A DNA stretch of 9,285 bases. Source: an uncultured Erysipelotrichaceae bacterium. Its GTDB lineage: Bacteria; Bacillota_I; Bacilli_A; Erysipelotrichales; Coprobacillaceae. Shown here piece after piece: positions 6,353-9,285 of this stretch. The notes below the pieces were generated by a model. That model had not been told where the DNA came from, searched no databases, and worked only from the letters and a program-made list of their open reading frames with translations. The stretch covers positions 1 to 9,285 of the forward strand of contig ONFH01000224.1 of assembly GCA_900317015.1 (NCBI GenBank). The letters are read 5' to 3'. Each line of letters starts with the position of its first letter. Within the stretch, counting starts at the first letter, position 1. The translations under genes and the position numbers were made by a program.

Positions 6353-7051
6353 TTACAAAGGTTTCTTTTTGATGGCCCCAAAAGCTCTTGGATACTTTGC
6401 AGGCGTCTTTTTTACTTTATGAATGATCAGATTATAACGATGGTCTTCGTCATAATCTAAAGTAAAATGACGTGAGTCAGTCAGTTCACCTCCCAAGATC
6501 GTAATTCCTTTTTTTGCCTCTTTATATTCTTCCTGTCCAGCTTTTCCTTTTAAGACAAGGAAATCACCGCCCACTTTCACAAGTGGTAAGCAAAGCTCAT
6601 CTAAAACGTTGAGACGAGCAACGGCTCTCGCCGTCGCTAAGTCATACATTTCACGATGATCTTTTGCAAACTCTTCGGCACGGGCGTGAATGGCCTGGAC
6701 ATCTTTTAATCCTAGTTCTTCGATCAAGTGATTTAAGAAAGTGATTCGCTTTCCTAAACTATCAACGATCGTCACCTTTAAGTTTGGATAGATGATCTTT
6801 AGAGGGATGCTAGGGAACCCTGCCCCAGCTCCGACATCAACGATCGTCTGATGATCAAAAGGATAATCAAAAGCAATCGTTAATGAATCATAGAAGTGTT
6901 TCTTAAAAACATCTTCAATGCCTGTAATGGCCGTCAAATTCATCTTCTGATTCCATTCAATCAGTAATTCATAATATTGTTCAAACAAGGCAAACTGCTC
7001 TGGTGTCACAGTAATGCCTATGCTTTGACATGCATCGACAAATGAAAACAT
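6353..7051 (-). CDS. rsmG: 16S rRNA (guanine-N7) methyltransferase RsmG
   Basis: RsmG (formerly GidB) methylates N7 of a guanosine in the 530 loop of 16S rRNA using S-adenosylmethionine; its loss gives low-level streptomycin resistance in several bacteria. The 232-residue protein has the expected length, with the SAM-binding motif VDVGAGAGFP (71-80), Asp97 at the end of the second strand (VTIVDSLGKR), RAEEF (124-128), TARAVARL (140-147), and a C-terminal KKTPAKYPRAFG segment (214-225) typical of Bacillota RsmG. The start is ATG at 7051, one base after the mnmG stop, because GGAG (7058-7061) lies inside the last mnmG codons 6 nt upstream. An ATG at 7063 would overlap mnmG and has no binding site. 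Junctions with mnmG (1 bp) and noc (13 bp) imply one transcript and coupled translation. Confidence 0.97.
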   Translation of the reverse strand: MFSFVDACQSIGITVTPEQFALFEQYYELLIEWNQKMNLTAITGIEDVFKKHFYDSLTIAFDYPFDHQTIVDVGAGAGFPSIPLKIIYPNLKVTIVDSLGKRITFLNHLIEELGLKDVQAIHARAEEFAKDHREMYDLATARAVARLNVLDELCLPLVKVGGDFLVLKGKAGQEEYKEAKKGITILGGELTDSRHFTLDYDEDHRYNLIIHKVKKTPAKYPRAFGAIKKKPL

Positions 7052-7052
7052 A

Positions 7053-8912
7053 TTATTCTCCATATTCTGATTTCAAATAAATTAATAGGACCGAAATATC
7101 CGCTGGATTGATTCCGGAAATACGTGTAGCCTGACCAACGGTAATTGGTCTGACTTCTTTTAATTTCTGCTTCGCTTCTAAAGCTAAGTTCACGATCTTG
7201 TCGTAGTCAATATCATTTGGAATCTGTTTTTCTTCCATAGCTTTGACACGTTCTACTTTTCTTAAAGCTTTATCAATGTAGCCTTTATATTTAATACGGA
7301 TCGTGACTCTCTGACGTTCTTCATCCGTTAATGTCGTTTCACCGACATAGTCCTTGATCTTATCATACGTTAATTCTGGACGCTGAATCAGTTCCTTCGC
7401 ACTGATTCCTTCCTTTAAACGTGTTGATCCATAAGCTTCTAATTGATCATTGATCTCACTCTTTGGCGTAAAACGAATCGTTTTTAATCTTTCAATTTCC
7501 TGGGAAATATGATCCATCTTTGTTAAATACTCCTGATACGTCTCTTCACTGACAAGACCTGCATCATAACCATACTTCATTAATCGTTCATCGGCATTAT
7601 CATGTCTTAATAATAAACGATATTCGGCACGGCTTGTTAACATACGATAAGGTTCCTTCGTTCCCTTAGTCACGAGATCATCAATTAAGACACCGATATA
7701 AGCTTCATTACGTTTTAAGATCAATGGCTTTTCACCATCGACTTTCTTAGCCGCATTGATACCGGCAATGATTCCCTGACCAGCAGCTTCTTCATAACCA
7801 GATGTTCCATTGATCTGACCAGCAGTAAATAAATTCTTTAAGACCTTTGTCTCTAGTGATGGCCATAACTGTAAAGGATCGATGGCATCATATTCAATGG
7901 CATAGGCATATTTCAAGAATTCCGCATGTTCTAGTCCTGGTAAAGAATGGACCATTTCAATCTGGATATCATGAGGCATTGATGTCGAGAAGCCCTGTAA
8001 ATAGATTGAATCTGTTTCTCTAGATTCTGGTTCCAAAAAGAGCTGGTGACGTTCCTTATCCGCAAACTTAACGACCTTATCTTCGATCGATGGGCAATAA
8101 CGTGGGCCAACACCTTTGACGATTCCTGAATACATGGATGATTTATCCAGGTTATCACGAATCAGCTGATGTGTTTTTGCGGTCGTATATGTTAAGTAAC
8201 ATACATCCTGTTCTTCAATTGGTGTATAAGTATGTGTACTATAAGAGAATGCCAATTTCGCATCCGTTCCTGGCTGAACTGTCGTTTTAGAGAAATCGAT
8301 ACTATCACGTTTAATACGAGGTGGTGTACCTGTCTTTAAACGCTGGATCCTAAAACCATAGTTTCTTAATTTATCAGATAAAAACTTACTGTAACGTTCC
8401 TGATCAGGACCGCTAGGCGTCTTTGTCGCCCCAACCAGGACTTCTGCTTTTAAATAAGTTCCTGTTGTTAAAATGACAGTCTTTGATTCAATACGCTGAC
8501 CATCTTCTAGAATGACCCCTTTACATGTATCCCCTTCAACGATCAGATCTTCTACCATTGATTCAATGATATCTAGATTCTCCTGATCTTTGAGGATCTG
8601 TTGCATATAACGAGGGTATTTCTTTTTATCTTCTTGTGCTCTTAAGGCCCATACACCTGGACCCTTGGCCGTATTTAACATCTTCATCTGGGTATAGCAG
8701 GCATCTGCACTTTTCCCCATTTGACCACCTAAAGCATCGACTTCACGGACGATGATTCCCTTAGCTGGTCCGCCGATGGCTGTATTACAAGGCATCTGCC
8801 CGGCGTTCTCAAAATGAGATGTAACGAGTAAAGTTTTCTTTCCAATTCTTGCAGGCGCTAAACATGCTTCAATACCGGCATGACCAGCACCAACAACGAT
8901 GACATCATACAT
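7053..8912 (-). CDS. mnmG: tRNA uridine-34 carboxymethylaminomethyl-modification FAD enzyme MnmG
   Basis: MnmG (GidA) is the FAD-dependent partner of the GTPase MnmE. Together they install the (carboxymethyl)aminomethyl group on U34 of tRNAs reading two-codon boxes, using methylene-tetrahydrofolate as carbon donor. At 619 residues it is full length. Visible motifs are the Rossmann GAGHAGIEA (8-16), MPCNTAIGGPAKG with Cys42 (40-52), RLKTGTPPR (191-199), VGPRYCPSIEDK with Cys273 (268-279), GTSGYEEAAGQG (369-380), and LTSRAEYRLLLRHDNAD (425-441). The C-terminal helical MnmE/tRNA-binding region ends with VGQATRISGINPADISVLLIYL (592-613). ATG at 8912 follows AGAAGG (8922-8927) by 9 nt. It is first in the mnmG-rsmG-noc unit. 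The usual upstream neighbour mnmE is missing here, so its partner must be encoded elsewhere. Confidence 0.98.
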   Translation of the reverse strand: MYDVIVVGAGHAGIEACLAPARIGKKTLLVTSHFENAGQMPCNTAIGGPAKGIIVREVDALGGQMGKSADACYTQMKMLNTAKGPGVWALRAQEDKKKYPRYMQQILKDQENLDIIESMVEDLIVEGDTCKGVILEDGQRIESKTVILTTGTYLKAEVLVGATKTPSGPDQERYSKFLSDKLRNYGFRIQRLKTGTPPRIKRDSIDFSKTTVQPGTDAKLAFSYSTHTYTPIEEQDVCYLTYTTAKTHQLIRDNLDKSSMYSGIVKGVGPRYCPSIEDKVVKFADKERHQLFLEPESRETDSIYLQGFSTSMPHDIQIEMVHSLPGLEHAEFLKYAYAIEYDAIDPLQLWPSLETKVLKNLFTAGQINGTSGYEEAAGQGIIAGINAAKKVDGEKPLILKRNEAYIGVLIDDLVTKGTKEPYRMLTSRAEYRLLLRHDNADERLMKYGYDAGLVSEETYQEYLTKMDHISQEIERLKTIRFTPKSEINDQLEAYGSTRLKEGISAKELIQRPELTYDKIKDYVGETTLTDEERQRVTIRIKYKGYIDKALRKVERVKAMEEKQIPNDIDYDKIVNLALEAKQKLKEVRPITVGQATRISGINPADISVLLIYLKSEYGE

Positions 8913-8937
8913 TCAAATTTACCTTCTTTCCTAAAGT

Positions 8938-8966
8938 AGTTTAGCATATTTCCCATATATTGACAA
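8938..8966 (-). promoter_or_regulatory. Promoter of the mnmG-rsmG-noc unit
   Basis: Read on the minus strand, TTGTCA (8961-8966) and TAAACT (8938-8943) are separated by exactly 17 bp, with TGC before the -10 (extended -10). The predicted start near 8931 gives a leader of about 19 nt carrying the AGAAGG ribosome binding site. This is the best promoter in the window. Confidence 0.7.
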
Positions 8967-8976
8967 TTGAATGAAC

Positions 8977-8991
8977 TCGGTAATATACCGA
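8977..8991. promoter_or_regulatory. Palindromic site upstream of mnmG promoter
   Basis: TCGGTA and TACCGA form 6-bp arms around a 3-bp ATA centre. The dyad lies about 10 bp upstream of the mnmG -35 and covers the possible -10 of a rightward promoter. It has the form of an operator for a dimeric repressor, but no regulator gene is present in the window to pair with it. Confidence 0.35.
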
Positions 8992-9195
8992 TAAAGACAA
9001 TCAAAAATGATTTTCGTAAAGAACAGCCTAAAGTGAAACTTTCACAAACTATTCATGTAAGAAGAAAAGTTTATATCTTTTCATGATGTGGCAGTCTTCA
9101 TAAAAGCTGGTCTGTTTTGATTATTTCTAATATACGGTTAGGGTGTCAAAAGTAATATTTAACATCCCTCAGTAAGTGTAGCCCGTCCTCATTAG

Positions 9196-9204
9196 TGTTA
9201 TAAT
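9196..9204 (+). promoter_or_regulatory. Extended -10 promoter of the right-edge gene
   Basis: A perfect TATAAT at 9199-9204 is preceded by TGT at 9196-9198. The -35 region (about 9176-9182) is poor, as is common for extended -10 promoters. The predicted start near 9211 gives a leader of about 29 nt. Confidence 0.55.
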
Positions 9205-9239
9205 ATTAACAGATATTTATTACTAACAGGAGTGGTCAT

Positions 9240-9285
9240 ATGTCTTACAGAAAGAACAGCATCGATAAGGTTTCAATCTTCGATT
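9240..9285 (+). CDS. Start of an unidentified gene, possibly a transposase (partial)
   Basis: Only 15 codons are inside the window: MSYRKNSIDKVSIFD, cut by the right edge. Gene start is supported by AGGAGTGG (9228-9235) a few bases upstream of ATG and by the extended -10 promoter at 9196-9204. The short polar opening resembles N-termini of DDE transposases of the IS1182 type from Bacillota, and a GGGTGTCAAAAGT motif about 100 bp upstream looks like an insertion-sequence end. Both are impressions from 46 bases. It is transcribed divergently from mnmG and does not look like MnmE, the usual neighbour, which would in any case be on the other strand. Confidence 0.45.
   Translation, partial: MSYRKNSIDKVSIFD

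Larger units (their letters stand above)
8913..9239. other. 327-bp divergent intergenic region
   Basis: No gene is visible in this stretch. It holds the mnmG promoter (8938-8966), a 15-bp dyad (8977-8991), a short 13-bp palindrome GTGAAA-C-TTTCAC (9033-9045), a possible insertion-sequence end near 9140, and an extended -10 promoter for the rightward gene (9196-9204). A plus-strand TTGACA at 8960-8965 with TATACC 18 bp on (8984-8989) could drive a second rightward transcript, with weak support. Confidence 0.6.

Noticed and set aside
7112..7119. TTCCGGAA as a possible Noc binding site
   Set aside because: It is two bases shorter than the Noc-site core and lies in codons for the conserved SGINP segment of MnmG, so coding constraint explains it.
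7931..8158. 75-codon minus-strand frame inside mnmG
   Set aside because: It overlaps the highly conserved MnmG frame on the same strand and has no ribosome binding site or recognisable domain.
8913..9239. Replication origin (DnaA box cluster) near the mnmG cluster
   Set aside because: mnmG-rsmG-noc is often origin-proximal, but no TTATCCACA boxes or A/T-rich unwinding repeats were seen here.

Overview
The window looks like chromosomal DNA from a low-to-moderate GC member of the Bacillota. Gene order (mnmG, rsmG, noc), strong AAAGGAGG-type ribosome binding sites, short A/T-rich promoters (several with extended -10 elements) and protein style suggest the Erysipelotrichia / Coprobacillaceae lineage. 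That placement is inferred from resemblance, not from a database search.

Layout, left to right. A promoter and a 7-bladed beta-propeller lactonase of the 6-phosphogluconolactonase family lie on the plus strand (77-1108). Two back-to-back terminators separate it from a convergent MATE-family efflux pump (2545-1172, minus). The pump's leader contains a 50-nt terminator-like hairpin lying between its only apparent promoter and its start codon. Next comes an unusual 485-residue RNase HI (4151-2694, minus), in which four degenerate viroplasmin-like repeats and a very acidic linker precede an intact catalytic domain. A divergent 172-residue protein of unknown function with a winged-helix look (4386-4904, plus) follows and ends in a bidirectional terminator shared with the facing gene.

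The right half is a minus-strand transcription unit: mnmG (tRNA wobble-uridine modification), rsmG (16S rRNA m7G methylation) and a ParB/Noc-family gene, with overlapping or very short junctions. A TMEM175-type potassium channel gene follows, separated by a weak terminator-like hairpin. The unit has a good promoter at 8938-8966. This is the familiar 'gidA-gidB-noc' cluster found near the origin in Bacillota, but no mnmE lies directly upstream of mnmG and no soj/parB pair lies directly downstream of noc. Instead, a divergent gene whose first 15 codons lie at the window's right edge starts at 9240. It may be a transposase, with a possible insertion-sequence end near 9140.

The most interesting points are: a Noc protein with all four DNA-specificity residues of true Noc but no N-terminal membrane-anchor helix; the four-repeat RNase H; the terminator-in-leader arrangement of the MATE gene; and the possible mobile element replacing mnmE. 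No CRISPR array, tRNA, rRNA or complete insertion sequence was seen, and nothing here amounts to a clearly new multi-gene system.
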